Origin: Lachnospiraceae bacterium
GTDB lineage: Bacteria > Bacillota > Clostridia > Lachnospirales > Lachnospiraceae
NCBI GenBank assembly: GCA_024698485.1
Contig: JAILRC010000075.1
Location: 1 to 34,518 of the forward strand
Reading direction: 5' to 3'
Length of the DNA: 34,518 bases
In this document: piece after piece, positions 1-11,390 of the stretch
How positions within the stretch are numbered: the first letter of the stretch is position 1
Layout of the letters: every line of letters starts with the position of its first letter
The notes under the pieces: model-generated
The model's database searches: none
The model's input: only the letters and a program-made list of their open reading frames with translations
Told to the model about the DNA's origin: nothing
Program-made: the position numbers and the translations under genes

Positions 1-100
1 TAAGTTTGAAAATCAATGTTGATTGAATTTTCAGGGTTGTTTAGCTGTTTAATTATCAAGGTTCTGTTTTGATCGCTCCGCTCTCGCAAAGCGCTCGATT
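1..100 (-). other. rRNA-type transcribed leader running off the left edge
   Basis: Read on the minus strand, this stretch follows the promoter at 101-129. It contains a GC-rich arm (about 71-98) and then an AACCTTGATAATTAAACAGC-like segment, which resembles the spacer leading into 16S rRNA in clostridia. There is no convincing ORF. The 16S gene itself is not in the window, so its presence further left is an inference from promoter strength, tandem promoters and leader style. Confidence 0.5.
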
Positions 101-129
101 AGATTACCACCGTTTTGAAACTTTGTCAA
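101..129 (-). promoter_or_regulatory. Strong sigma-A promoter (P2) of a probable rRNA operon
   Basis: On the minus strand there is a perfect -35 TTGACA (124-129), a 17-base spacer and a -10 TAATCT (101-106). Immediately upstream lies an A-rich tract (about 130-152) that would serve as an UP element. It points out of the window to the left. The tandem arrangement with the promoter at 250-278 is typical of stable-RNA operons. Confidence 0.75.
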
Positions 130-249
130 CAACTTTTTTTATTTTTTTTGAAGAAGTTGTTTAACTCATCTTATAAAACAAACTCGTCTCTGCTCACATG
201 CTCGTTTCTGTTTGTTTTTTGTTTTTCCGTCTCTCACGGTGCGAGCGAT

Positions 250-278
250 ATATTACATCCTAAAAATGGTTTTGTCAA
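250..278 (-). promoter_or_regulatory. Strong sigma-A promoter (P1) of a probable rRNA operon
   Basis: On the minus strand there is a -35 TTGACA (273-278), a 17-base spacer and a -10 TAATAT (250-255). It lies about 150 bases upstream of a second promoter with the same geometry. The stretch 130-249 between the two promoters holds AT-rich DNA and an AACAACTT/AAGTTGTT inverted repeat (about 128-162), but no gene. Confidence 0.7.
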
Positions 279-344
279 TATGAAATTCGCATATTTTCTG
301 AAGTTGCAAAATTGTATTAATTGTATATACAACTTAATAGATAT

Positions 345-374
345 AAAAAAGGAGCAGACTGTTCATCTGCTCCT
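345..374 (-). terminator. Rho-independent terminator of tRNA-Ser
   Basis: On the minus strand a perfect 9-bp stem AGGAGCAGA/TCTGCTCCT (366-374 with 350-358) is followed by a run of six T (345-350). It lies 11 bases past the 3' end of the tRNA. Confidence 0.85.
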
Positions 375-385
375 GAATTTGCTAA

Positions 386-473
386 CGGAGAAAGAGGGAT
401 TTGAACCCTCGCGCCGGTTGCCCGACCTACACCCTTAGCAGGGGCGCCTCTTCGGCCTCTTGAGTATTTCTCC
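386..473 (-). tRNA. tRNA-Ser (anticodon GCU)
   Basis: This 88-nt class II tRNA has a 7-bp acceptor stem GGAGAAA/TTTCTCC and a G discriminator base. Its long variable arm and T-arm GGTTCAAATCC fit serine. The anticodon loop CTGCTAA gives anticodon GCT (437-439), which reads AGC/AGU serine codons. The 3' CCA is not encoded (GTTAGC follows). It has its own promoter (539-567) and terminator (345-374), so it is transcribed independently of the gyrase-fumarase genes upstream. Confidence 0.95.
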
Positions 474-538
474 AAAAGCTCGAAAATCGCTACCAAAGGT
501 ATTCGGTTTTCAATCGCGTTCTTAAGAACGCAAGCGTT

Positions 539-567
539 AGTTTAACAAAGAAATCACTATCTGTCAA
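539..567 (-). promoter_or_regulatory. Promoter of tRNA-Ser
   Basis: On the minus strand there is a perfect -35 TTGACA (562-567), a 17-base spacer and a -10 TAAACT (539-544). The start point would fall near 532, at the edge of a perfect 16-base palindrome GCGTTCTTAAGAACGC (516-531). No clear terminator for the preceding fumarase gene is visible between 568 and 598. Confidence 0.75.
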
Positions 568-598
568 GATTTTTCGAAAAATAGATATCATTGTTACT

Positions 599-1129
599 TT
601 AAGCCATGTATAAGTCGTTTCCCTCGTCGTCTATAACGACCACTGCCGGGAAATCTTCCACTTCAAGTCTGTATATGGCTTCTGCGCCCAGATTCTCGTA
701 GGCCACGACGTCCGCTTTCTTTATACATTTGGAAAGGAGAGCACCTGCTCCGCCCACGGCAGCCAGATAGACTGCATGGTTCTTTTTTATGGAAGCCTTA
801 ACTTCATCTGTTCTTCTGCCTTTTCCGATCATTCCGGTCATTCCCAGATCCAAAAGTCTCGGAGTGTACTTGTCCATTCTTCCGGAGGTGGTGGGTCCTG
901 CCGATCCTATGACCTGTCCGGGTCTTGCGGGAGAGGGTCCGAGATAATATATGGTCTGTTCCTTTATATCTATGGGAAGCTCCTCGTCTCTGTCCAGAGC
1001 TTCGGTCATTCGTTTGTGAGCCGCATCTCTTGCCGAGTACATGACGCCCGTAAGATAGACATAGTCTCCAGCTTTTAATGAGGATGCAGTTTCTTTTGTT
1101 ATAGGAAGATCGATCTTTTTTACATTCAT
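599..1129 (-). CDS. fumB: Fumarate hydratase class I, beta (C-terminal) subunit
   Basis: This is the beta subunit of the two-subunit, oxygen-sensitive iron-sulfur fumarase, or of a tartrate-dehydratase-like relative. It reversibly hydrates fumarate to L-malate in the cytoplasm. The protein is 176 aa and has the family's swivelling-domain signature: IGSAGPTTSGRMD near residue 82, followed by TPRLLDLGMTGMIGKG. I chose the ATG at 1129 because it lies one base after the alpha-subunit stop, with an AGGG ribosome-binding motif nine bases upstream. An in-frame ATG at 1150 would overlap the alpha gene and has no such motif. Together with the alpha gene it makes one complete enzyme. Substrate (fumarate versus tartrate) cannot be settled from sequence alone. 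The symbol is used in the alpha/beta sense, not as the E. coli paralogue. Confidence 0.88.
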   Translation of the reverse strand: MNVKKIDLPITKETASSLKAGDYVYLTGVMYSARDAAHKRMTEALDRDEELPIDIKEQTIYYLGPSPARPGQVIGSAGPTTSGRMDKYTPRLLDLGMTGMIGKGRRTDEVKASIKKNHAVYLAAVGGAGALLSKCIKKADVVAYENLGAEAIYRLEVEDFPAVVVIDDEGNDLYMA

Positions 1130-1130
1130 A

Positions 1131-1973
1131 TCATATGACCCTCGTAACATGACGATTTACATGACAGCATATGTTGACAGCAACAGGAAGACCTGCAATA
1201 TGGGTGGGATAGGTCTCTATGTTGATCCCCAGAGCTGTTGTTTTTCCACCCAAGCCACCGGGACCTATGCCAAGTTCATTGATCCTTTGGAGCAGTTCCT
1301 CCTCCATGGAACATATGTGAGGAAGAGGAGAGTGTTCTCCCAGAGGTCTTAAGAGTGCTTTCTTTGCAAGGAATGCGCACTTCTCAAAAGTTCCGCCCAC
1401 TCCGACGCCTACCACCATGGGAGGACATGCGTTGGGTCCCGCTGCTTTTACCGCATCAAGAATTGCATTCTTGACTCCTTCTTCTCCGTCTGCAGGCTTC
1501 AGCATATAAACCTTCGACATGTTTTCGCTTCCGAAGCCCTTGGGTGCAACGGTGATCTTTATGTTTTCCCCGGGAACTATGGATGTGTGTATGATTGCGG
1601 GGGTGTTGTCTTCGGTGTTCTTTCTTATAAGAGGATCTCCGACCACGGATTTACGAAGGTAACCGTCGCAATAACCCCGTCTCACGCCTTCGTTGACCGC
1701 ATCCGTAAGATCCATGCCATCGATGTGGACATCCTGGCCGATCTCCAGAAAGACCACAGCCATTCCCGTATCCTGACAGATGGGAATGCTTTCTTCCTTG
1801 GCTATCTTCATATTGGTAACAAGCTGATCCAGGATCTTTTTTCCCAGTTCAGTCTCTTCTTTTTCTGCCGCATAAACAATTTTAGAGCTGACATCATCTG
1901 CCAGCTCCAAATTTGCCTGTATGCACATTTCCTTTATGTTTGAGATCAAAAGGTCTGTGTGGATATTACGCAT
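1131..1973 (-). CDS. fumA: Fumarate hydratase class I, alpha (N-terminal) subunit
   Basis: This 280-aa catalytic iron-sulfur subunit of the two-subunit class I fumarase works with the beta subunit encoded one base downstream. Visible family features are [14 protein letters not shown] (Cys66), the KGFGSEN loop (145-151), [19 protein letters not shown] (Cys183 and Cys199) and a C-terminal [17 protein letters not shown] segment. The three cysteines are the expected ligands of a labile [4Fe-4S] cluster, which suits an obligate anaerobe. The start codon lies inside the end of gyrA (8-base overlap), so the fumarase is probably co-transcribed and translationally coupled with DNA gyrase. Its likely role is the malate-fumarate step of a partial reductive TCA branch. 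Confidence 0.9.
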   Translation of the reverse strand: MRNIHTDLLISNIKEMCIQANLELADDVSSKIVYAAEKEETELGKKILDQLVTNMKIAKEESIPICQDTGMAVVFLEIGQDVHIDGMDLTDAVNEGVRRGYCDGYLRKSVVGDPLIRKNTEDNTPAIIHTSIVPGENIKITVAPKGFGSENMSKVYMLKPADGEEGVKNAILDAVKAAGPNACPPMVVGVGVGGTFEKCAFLAKKALLRPLGEHSPLPHICSMEEELLQRINELGIGPGGLGGKTTALGINIETYPTHIAGLPVAVNICCHVNRHVTRVI

Positions 1974-4506
1974 TTTCTTCAGGTCCTTCCCCTTGTGCTT
2001 CTTCCGTTACCGCTTCGACGACACCTTCACCGATATCAGTCTCATCTTCGTCTTCTTCTGCTTCAACTTTACTCATGCTTGAAACATAAGTCTTGGAATT
2101 CTTGATGTTGATGAGTTTCACACCGGATGTGTTTCTTCCGATGATGGAAATGTCACGTACTCTGATCCTGATCATAACGCCGTCGTTGGTGATCATAAGG
2201 ATCTCTTCGTTAATTTCTGTAGCCATTACACCCATTACATCGCCGGTCTTTTCGGCGATCTTGTAGCATCTGAGACCTTTACCGCCTCTGTGGTGGGTGT
2301 CGAATTCCTTAAGGGAAGTGAGTTTTCCGTATCCTTTTTCGGATGCGATGAGGAGATAGCTTCCGTCGGAATCAAGATTCATGGAGATTATCTCGTCGTC
2401 ATCCGCAAGCCTCATTGCCATTACACCCGTAGCACTTCTGCCAAGAACACGGATCTCTTCTTCGTTGAAACGAGTACACATACCCTTCTTTGTAACCAGA
2501 AGGATGTCATTGTTTCCCGTGGAGAGTTTAACATCGACTATGTCATCGTCATCACGGAGATTGATGGCACGGATGCCTTTCTTAAGGATGTTGCTGTATT
2601 CCGAAAGGGCTGTTCTCTTGATTATGCCCCTCTTTGTAACGAAAATGATACTGTTCTCGTCATCGATGGTGCGAACGGGAAGCATTGCAACGATCTTTTC
2701 ATCCGGCATGAGCTGGATGAGGTTGATCATGGCGGTTCCTCGGGATGTCCTTCCGGATTCGGGGATCTCGTAAGCCTTCATCTTGTAGACACGTCCCTTG
2801 TTTGTGAAGAACAGGATGGTCTGATGGGTGGTGCAGGTAAACATGATCTCGACATTATCGTTGTCGATGGTCTGCATACCCTTGATACCCTTTCCGCCGC
2901 GGTTCTGGCTCTGGAAATTGTCGGGAGCCATACGCTTTATGTATCCGAGTCTGGTCTTGGCAATGACTTCGTTTTCGTCGGGGATGAGATCCTCATCGAT
3001 AAAATCATCCACGTCAAGACCGATCTGTGTCTTTCTTTCATCGCCGAACTTGTCACGGATGACGGCGATCTCGTCTTTGATAACTCCGAGAAGGAGTTTT
3101 TCGTCGCTCAGGATTGCTCTGAACTCATCGATCTTTTTCATGAGTTCGGCATATTCTTCCTCGAGCTTTTCGCGTTCCAGGCCTGTGAGGGCTCTGAGAC
3201 GCATATCCACAATGGCCTGAGCCTGAACATCATCAAGAGCAAATCTGCTGATGAGTTCTTCCTTGGCTACAGCCACATTCTTGGAACCTCTGATGATCTT
3301 TATGACTTCATCAATATTATCCAGAGCAATGAGGAGACCCTTAACAATGTGGGCGCGTTCCTCGGCCTTTTTGAGATCAAACTGTGTACGACGTGTCACC
3401 ACCTCTTCCTGGTGGGAAAGGTAGATTGAAAGGAGCTGGTGCAGGTTCAGTACCTTGGGCTCGTTGTTGACAAGAGCCAGCATGATGACACCGAAGGTAT
3501 CCTGAAGCTGTGTATGCTTATATAACTGATTGAGGATCACCTGAGGATTTACATCCTTACGGAGTTCTATGCAGACACGCATTCCCTCACGGCTGGATTC
3601 ATCACGGATCTCGGTGATACCGTCGATCTTCTTTTCTCTTGAAAGCTGGCCGATGAGCTCAACCAGTTTTGCCTTATTGACAAGATAGGGCAGTTCGGTG
3701 ACAACGATACGGTTCTTGCCGTTTGCCATGGGCTCGATGTTCGTAACGGCACGGACTCTGATCTTTCCGCGTCCTGTACGATATGCTTCACTGATGCCTC
3801 TTGTTCCCAGGATGGTAGCACCTGTGGGGAAGTCGGGACCTTTTACAATGGCCATAAGATCATCAATGGTGGTCTCTACACCTGCCTGCTTGTCCTCAAT
3901 GAGTTTTATGACGGCGTTTATGGCCTCCGTCATATTGTGAGGAGGGATGTTGGTGGCCATACCTACGGCGATACCTGTTGTTCCGTTTACAAGAAGATTG
4001 GGATAGCGGGCAGGAAGAACAAGAGGTTCTTTTTCCGTTTCATCAAAATTGGGAACGAAATCTACAGTATCCTTGTCAATGTCTGCCAGCATCTGAACGG
4101 AGATCTTGGAAAGACGTGCTTCCGTATATCGCATTGCAGCAGCTCCGTCGCCGTCCACAGAACCGAAGTTACCGTGACCGTCGATCAAAGGATAGTGTGT
4201 TGACCAATCCTGAGCAAGATAAACCAAGGCACCGTAAATAGACGAATCTCCGTGAGGATGGTATTTACCCATTGTATCACCGACGATACGGGCACATTTT
4301 CTGTGCGGCTTGTCGGGATCGTTCCCCAATTCGTTCATTGCATTGAGTATTCTTCTTTGTACGGGTTTAAGTCCGTCTCTGGCATCCGGTAAAGCACGCG
4401 CCACTATGACCGACATGGCATAGTTTACGTAGGAAGTTTCCATGGTCTTTTTAAGATCCACTTCCTGGACTTTATCAAATGTGTTATCAATAATATTGTT
4501 ATCCAT
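1966..4506 (-). CDS. gyrA: DNA gyrase subunit A
   Basis: This DNA-cleaving and rejoining subunit of the A2B2 type II topoisomerase introduces negative supercoils. At 846 aa it is full length. The active-site tyrosine is Tyr127 in [11 protein letters not shown]. The quinolone-determining stretch reads [17 protein letters not shown] (83-99), with Ser88 at the E. coli Ser83 position and Gly92 at the E. coli Asp87 position. The C-terminal pinwheel domain carries a GyrA-box variant QNRGGKG near residue 535, and an acidic tail ends the protein. An ORF antisense to this gene (2290-3429) is a codon-bias shadow. The gene lies 25 bases after gyrB with its own GAGGG site, and its end overlaps fumA. Confidence 0.98.
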   Translation of the reverse strand: MDNNIIDNTFDKVQEVDLKKTMETSYVNYAMSVIVARALPDARDGLKPVQRRILNAMNELGNDPDKPHRKCARIVGDTMGKYHPHGDSSIYGALVYLAQDWSTHYPLIDGHGNFGSVDGDGAAAMRYTEARLSKISVQMLADIDKDTVDFVPNFDETEKEPLVLPARYPNLLVNGTTGIAVGMATNIPPHNMTEAINAVIKLIEDKQAGVETTIDDLMAIVKGPDFPTGATILGTRGISEAYRTGRGKIRVRAVTNIEPMANGKNRIVVTELPYLVNKAKLVELIGQLSREKKIDGITEIRDESSREGMRVCIELRKDVNPQVILNQLYKHTQLQDTFGVIMLALVNNEPKVLNLHQLLSIYLSHQEEVVTRRTQFDLKKAEERAHIVKGLLIALDNIDEVIKIIRGSKNVAVAKEELISRFALDDVQAQAIVDMRLRALTGLEREKLEEEYAELMKKIDEFRAILSDEKLLLGVIKDEIAVIRDKFGDERKTQIGLDVDDFIDEDLIPDENEVIAKTRLGYIKRMAPDNFQSQNRGGKGIKGMQTIDNDNVEIMFTCTTHQTILFFTNKGRVYKMKAYEIPESGRTSRGTAMINLIQLMPDEKIVAMLPVRTIDDENSIIFVTKRGIIKRTALSEYSNILKKGIRAINLRDDDDIVDVKLSTGNNDILLVTKKGMCTRFNEEEIRVLGRSATGVMAMRLADDDEIISMNLDSDGSYLLIASEKGYGKLTSLKEFDTHHRGGKGLRCYKIAEKTGDVMGVMATEINEEILMITNDGVMIRIRVRDISIIGRNTSGVKLINIKNSKTYVSSMSKVEAEEDEDETDIGEGVVEAVTEEAQGEGPEENA

Positions 4507-4531
4507 ATCAACCCTCGCCTTAGACTTTCAC

Positions 4532-7535
<3,004 letters not shown>

Positions 7536-7539
<4 letters not shown>

Positions 7540-7745
7540 TTTACGATTTCAAGTTCCTGACCTTTATAGGAAACTATGTCTCCGCCATAGAGTTTCTTTC
7601 CTCTCTGGGTCTCGACATTACCGTTCAGCAAAACTTCACCGTTCTGAATGACGATTTTGGCTTCGACGCCGGTGGAAACAAAACCCACTGCCTTTATCGC
7701 CTGACCAAGTTTAATGTATTCTTCTCTTAAAACTAATTTTTCCAT
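7536..7745 (-). CDS. yaaA: S4-domain RNA-binding protein, YaaA/RlbA family
   Basis: This 69-aa protein is essentially a single S4-like fold. The recognisable core is IKLGQAIKAVGFVSTGVEAK followed by GEVLLNGNVETQRGKKLYGGD. Small S4 proteins between dnaN and recF are standard in Firmicutes and are annotated YaaA or RlbA. A role in ribosome assembly or RNA binding is the family-level expectation and has not been shown here. The ATG follows the dnaN stop without any gap (TAAATG) and the end overlaps recF by 4 bases, so it is translated as part of the replication operon. Confidence 0.9.
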
Positions 7746-8855
7746 TTATCTCACCGCATTGAAATTGATGGGCAATACCAGATAGATATAATTCTCTTCA
7801 TTGTTCTTGATGAAAGCAGGAGCCTTTGAATTGGTCATATAGATGTTGATGTCTTCATCATCGATGACCCTTAAGATCTCAAGCATAAATTTAGGATTGA
7901 ATCCTATCAATATATCCTTACCTTCTTTGTTGATCTCGATATCCTGGTTCATGGCACCGATCTGGGTGTTGACCTTAAGGTTCATATTAAAATCTTTGAT
8001 ATCAAGAATAATGGGCTTTTTGTCCGTTTCCTTTACAAGAAGTGTGGAACGGTCGATACTGTCCGCAAATTCCCTTCTGTTGATCTTGATCTTTGTCTCG
8101 TAGTCTCCGGAAAGCATCTGATTGATCTTATAATACTCACCTTCGATGAGACGTGAAAGAACGATGGTATTTTCAAATTCAAACATTACATGAGTGTTTG
8201 TAAAGTAAATTGCTACATCGTTGTCCACTTCTCCGGAAAGTATCTTGGAGATCTCGTTTAAAGTCTTTCCGGGAATGATTACCTTTGTGGGTTTATATTC
8301 GTTTTTAAGTTCAAGGTTTCTGATGGCGATCCTGTGACCGTCAAGAGCAACAACTCTGAGTTTATTTCCGTTGATCTCAAAAAGTTCACCGGTCATAACC
8401 TTCTGGCTCTCATTGTCGGAAATGCAGAATACTGTCTGTCTCAGGATCTCCTTTAATGAAAACTGAGAGATAACAAGTGCTTCCTTCTTTTCCACCGTTG
8501 GAAGATCGGGGAATTCTTCATCGTTTTTGCTGACAAGGGAGAACTCCAGCTTTTCGCATGTAATGGTGGTCATATAGTAATTGTTTGTTTCAATGGTAAT
8601 ATCGCTGTCAGGAAGTTTTCTTACGATATCGGAGAAGAGCTTGGCGTTGATCGCAATGCTGCCTTCATTGATGATGTTGCCGGGTACAACAGTTTCAATA
8701 GCTATCTCCATATCGTTGGTGATGAACTTTATATTGTTGCCGTTGGCTCTGATCACTATACAATCAAGGATAGGCATTGTAGTTTTACTTTGTACCGCTC
8801 TGAGTGAAATGTTAACACCATTGATGATGTCCGTTTTTTTGCAAATGATCTTCAT
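7746..8855 (-). CDS. dnaN: DNA polymerase III beta sliding clamp
   Basis: This ring-shaped processivity clamp tethers the replicative polymerase and other clamp-binding enzymes to DNA. At 369 aa it has the three-domain length. Family signatures include MPILDCIVIRANGN, FSDIVRKLPDSDI, VVALDGHRIAIRN and the C-terminal YLVLPINFNAVR. The ATG is preceded by GAGGAG with 8-base spacing. It directly follows the origin region and heads the S4-recF-gyrB-gyrA run. I could not identify a consensus promoter for it in the 329 bases upstream, so part of its transcription may come from dnaA. Confidence 0.97.
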   Translation of the reverse strand: MKIICKKTDIINGVNISLRAVQSKTTMPILDCIVIRANGNNIKFITNDMEIAIETVVPGNIINEGSIAINAKLFSDIVRKLPDSDITIETNNYYMTTITCEKLEFSLVSKNDEEFPDLPTVEKKEALVISQFSLKEILRQTVFCISDNESQKVMTGELFEINGNKLRVVALDGHRIAIRNLELKNEYKPTKVIIPGKTLNEISKILSGEVDNDVAIYFTNTHVMFEFENTIVLSRLIEGEYYKINQMLSGDYETKIKINRREFADSIDRSTLLVKETDKKPIILDIKDFNMNLKVNTQIGAMNQDIEINKEGKDILIGFNPKFMLEILRVIDDEDINIYMTNSKAPAFIKNNEENYIYLVLPINFNAVR

Positions 8856-9184
8856 GCTGACTTCTCCTCGTATATATTATTATTTTTAGTATTAGTATTA
8901 GGCGGTGTATAAATGTTGAAAAGTAGTTTCATCTCTTTTATTACACTGCTTTCGAATGTTGGTTAAGTTCTTAATAAAAAGTTTATGGGTGTTAATAAAA
9001 CTGAAAAAATTATAAACACCACCTGTGGAAAAAATAAAAAAACTAAAATCTAAAAAATTATCAACAGGTTATCCACACTATATATCAACATCATGTGGAT
9101 AAAATTGTATGAGTTTCTTCCTATTATATATGGTGTTATACACAAATTTATCAACCACTAAATGGTGATTTGTGTATAAACGTC
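8856..9184 (-). other. oriC: Chromosomal replication origin (oriC), dnaA-dnaN intergenic region
   Basis: This AT-rich 329-base gap holds a DnaA-box cluster. There are two perfect boxes in opposite orientation, TTATCCACA (9069-9077) and TGTGGATAA (9094-9102). One-mismatch boxes lie at 9024-9032, 9058-9066, 9136-9144 and 9171-9179. A two-mismatch box lies at 9148-9156. The very A/T-rich stretch 9001-9060 next to the perfect boxes is the best candidate for the unwinding element. Gene orientation switches from mostly minus on the left to mostly plus on the right of this region, as expected for bidirectional replication. I saw no consensus boxes in the dnaA-rpmH gap, so the origin appears to be unipartite. 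Confidence 0.9.
9136..9179. repeat. 12-bp inverted repeat carrying two DnaA-like boxes
   Basis: TTATACACAAAT (9136-9147) is repeated as a perfect inverted copy (9168-9179). Each arm begins with a TTATACACA variant box. The loop contains TTATCAACC and a short CCA/TGG pair. It lies five bases from the dnaA stop codon. It could be a DnaA-binding cruciform or the 3' hairpin of the dnaA transcript, although no T-tract follows. Confidence 0.8.
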
Positions 9185-10534
9185 TTAACTTGGATTGATC
9201 TTCTTAATGATCATCTTGATATTATCTTCCAGAACAGGATCGGCTTTAATATCTTTGTCTACTCTGTTGATGCTGTTCATAATAGTAGTGTGATCCCTGC
9301 CGCCAAACTTTCTTCCAATCTCTGAAAGGGTAAGATCAAGGTACTTCTTGCAAAGATAGATGGCAATATGCCTGGGATAGGCTATCTTTGCAGTCTTGTT
9401 TTTGGAGAATATCTCCTGAGATGTGAGTTCGTAATGCTCCGCAACAAGATCCACTATATAAGGCAGCGTAAGAGTTTTTTTACTGGAATTGGCATCTTCT
9501 ATGTAATCATTGATGGCTTCCAGTGCCAGATCCATGGTGATGTCCTTCTTCTTAAGTCTCGAAAGGGCAACAACTTTATCGAGAGCAGCGGCAAGGATTC
9601 TGACATTGGAGGAAACCTTTTCGGCTATCAGCTTCAATATGTCATAATCGATGTTGATAGCATTGTCTTCGGCTCTCTTTGTAAGGATGGAAAGACGTGT
9701 TTCATAATCCGGAGCGCTGATGTCAACGGTGAGACCCATTTCAAATCTTGAAGTGAGACGCTCATCGAGACTGCTCATCTCCTTGGGAGGACGATCGGAT
9801 GCGATGATGATCTGCTTCTTTGATTCGTAAAGCGTATTGAAAGTGTGGAAGAATTCCACTTGAGTCTGCTCTTTGTTGATGATGAACTGAATATCATCGA
9901 TCAGGAGAACATCGGCACTTCTGTATTTCTGACGGAATTCGTCGTTACTTTTGTTTCTGATGGACTGAACAAGGTCATTGGTGAAAGCTTCACTGGTAAT
10001 GTATATGACTTTCTTGTCCTTTTGAGTCTCCAGGATGTGATGAGCAATGGATTGCATGAGGTGAGTCTTTCCGAGACCCACTCCTCCGTATATGAAGAGA
10101 GGGTTGTAGACTTCTGCGGGATTCTCGGAGACTGCAACTGCAGCTGCATGAGCAATGGAGTTGTTGGATCCGATGACAAAAGTATCGAAGGTATATTTGG
10201 GATTCAAAATACCGTAGAGATTGCGGGAAGGCTCATTTATCGCAGCTTTTGCGGAATCATTGATCTTGCTCTTTAATTCAAAAGTGATCTCATAATCCTT
10301 GCCTGTAACCTCCGCAATGGCGGTACGCAGAAATGTTTCGTATTTATTTTTGATAAAATCGAGGCTGGCTGCTCCGATCTTAAAGTCATCAACGCAGATG
10401 ATTATCGTATTGTCTGTGGTACTGAATACAGAAAGGGGAAGAAGCCAGGTGCGATAGGCCACATCTGTGATGGAATATTCTTCCTTCATATAAGACAATA
10501 TTTCATTCCATTTTTCTTTTATTACGTTTTCCAT
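9185..10534 (-). CDS. dnaA: Chromosomal replication initiator protein DnaA
   Basis: This AAA+ ATPase binds DnaA boxes and unwinds the origin, and also acts as a transcription factor. At 449 aa all four domains are present. Domain I (about 1-80) is helical and includes the WLLPLS loop. A short linker follows. Domain III has Walker A GGVGLGKTH (150-158), Walker B VLLIDDIQFI and the LTSRFEMGL arginine-finger region. Domain IV has the box-recognition helix GGRDHTTIMNSINRVDK. Its promoter is at 10626-10654. The long leader (about 85 bases) contains no consensus DnaA box, so classic autorepression is not obvious here. Confidence 0.98.
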   Translation of the reverse strand: MENVIKEKWNEILSYMKEEYSITDVAYRTWLLPLSVFSTTDNTIIICVDDFKIGAASLDFIKNKYETFLRTAIAEVTGKDYEITFELKSKINDSAKAAINEPSRNLYGILNPKYTFDTFVIGSNNSIAHAAAVAVSENPAEVYNPLFIYGGVGLGKTHLMQSIAHHILETQKDKKVIYITSEAFTNDLVQSIRNKSNDEFRQKYRSADVLLIDDIQFIINKEQTQVEFFHTFNTLYESKKQIIIASDRPPKEMSSLDERLTSRFEMGLTVDISAPDYETRLSILTKRAEDNAINIDYDILKLIAEKVSSNVRILAAALDKVVALSRLKKKDITMDLALEAINDYIEDANSSKKTLTLPYIVDLVAEHYELTSQEIFSKNKTAKIAYPRHIAIYLCKKYLDLTLSEIGRKFGGRDHTTIMNSINRVDKDIKADPVLEDNIKMIIKKINPS

Positions 10535-10625
10535 TAATTCACCGACCGTAATTTGAAATTTTTCCGGAACTGTGTCGTAAAAACCTCTTAAAAAGGCAAT
10601 AAAATGCGCACAGCATAGCTAGTTA

Positions 10626-10654
10626 ATTATAGCAGAAATCGGGCTAAATTTCAA
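10626..10654 (-). promoter_or_regulatory. Promoter of dnaA
   Basis: On the minus strand there is a -35 TTGAAA (10649-10654), a 17-base spacer ending in TGC (extended -10) and a perfect -10 TATAAT (10626-10631). It diverges from the rpmH promoter about 40 bases away. Confidence 0.8.
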
Positions 10655-10694
10655 TTAAAGATGAAAGTTTTTTGCCTGTCCCTCAAAAAATATC

Positions 10695-10723
10695 TTGACG
10701 AAATAAGGCTTTTTGATTATAAT
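10695..10723 (+). promoter_or_regulatory. Promoter of rpmH
   Basis: A -35 TTGACG (10695-10700), a 17-base spacer and a perfect -10 TATAAT (10718-10723) give a start point near 10730 and a leader of about 70 bases. This strength fits a ribosomal protein gene. Confidence 0.82.
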
Positions 10724-10800
10724 TACTTTCGCTTTATTTTGCGATATTTATTTTCAGTAAATATAAATTGTAAAAAACGGTTGCAAGGAGGTGCATCGCA

Positions 10801-10938
10801 ATGGCAAAAATGACATTTCAGCCTAAGAAGAGACAGAGAGCTGTAGTACACGGTTTCCGTTCCAGAATGAGCAGTGCCGGTGGAAGAAAGGTTTTATCAG
10901 CAAGAAGAGCAAAGGGCAGACACAAGATTTCAGCTTAA
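10801..10938 (+). CDS. rpmH: 50S ribosomal protein L34
   Basis: This small, very basic protein of the large ribosomal subunit is 45 aa. The family pattern is unmistakable: [19 protein letters not shown], then [19 protein letters not shown]. The N-terminus is MAKMTF rather than the common MKRT/MKMTF. The ATG at 10801 has a strong AAGGAGG site nine bases upstream, so this start is preferred over the internal ATG three codons later. It is followed by an attenuator-like hairpin before rnpA, the usual way L34 is made in excess over RNase P protein. Confidence 0.97.
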   Translation: MAKMTFQPKKRQRAVVHGFRSRMSSAGGRKVLSARRAKGRHKISA

Positions 10939-10952
10939 TACATAATTTGCCG

Positions 10953-10980
10953 GGTCGCAGTAAATGTGACCTTTTCTTCT
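10953..10980 (+). terminator. Terminator or attenuator between rpmH and rnpA
   Basis: A 7-bp stem GGTCGCA/TGTGACC (one G-T pair; 10953-10959 with 10965-10971) is followed by TTTTCTTCT. The stem is moderate, so partial read-through into rnpA is expected. Confidence 0.6.
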
Positions 10981-11042
10981 ATATGGATAAAAGAATTGGT
11001 AGGATTTGAATCTGTAGTGCCTGCCATGAAAAGGTAATTATT

Positions 11043-11390
11043 TTGGCGGAGTCTATTAAGAAAAACAGTGAATTTCAGCTTGTTTACAATAACGGTAAGA
11101 GTTATGCCAACAAGTATCTGATAATGTACGCTTTGAAAAATGATTTGGATCGTAACCGACTTGGCATCTCCGCCGGCAAAAAAGTCGGAAACAGCGTGGT
11201 ACGTCACAGGATCGCCAGACTGTTAAGAGAAAGCTTTCGTTTAAATGATGAGAAGTTCCATAGTGGTTGGGACATGGTTGTAGTGGCAAGACCGCTTGCC
11301 CGGGGAAAAAGCTTTTGTGACATAGAAAGTGCTTTTTTGCATTTGGCAAAATTGCATGGAATAATAAATAATGAAAAGACTGTTTATTAA
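11043..11390 (+). CDS. rnpA: Ribonuclease P protein component
   Basis: This protein subunit of RNase P assists the catalytic RNA in removing tRNA 5' leaders. At 115 aa it has the family length. The signature [20 protein letters not shown] (38-57), continuing into the RLLRES motif, is diagnostic. The start is a TTG at 11043 with a weak AAGG eight bases upstream, because an ATG-initiated frame does not reach the conserved N-terminus. Weak initiation plus the upstream attenuator suit a low-abundance protein. The 3' end overlaps yidD by 20 bases. Confidence 0.95.
   Translation: MAESIKKNSEFQLVYNNGKSYANKYLIMYALKNDLDRNRLGISAGKKVGNSVVRHRIARLLRESFRLNDEKFHSGWDMVVVARPLARGKSFCDIESAFLHLAKLHGIINNEKTVY

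Noticed and set aside
115..438. 107-codon plus-strand ORF at the left edge
   Set aside because: It covers the minus-strand rRNA-type promoters, the tRNA-Ser terminator and most of the tRNA-Ser gene, and has no ribosome binding site.
2290..3429. 379-codon open frame on the plus strand inside gyrA
   Set aside because: It is fully antisense to a clear gyrA, shows no family signature or ribosome site, and is explained by the codon bias of the real gene.
8887..8901. TAG/TAT triplets as the definite unwinding element
   Set aside because: They are too far from the DnaA-box cluster. I kept them only as a low-interest observation.
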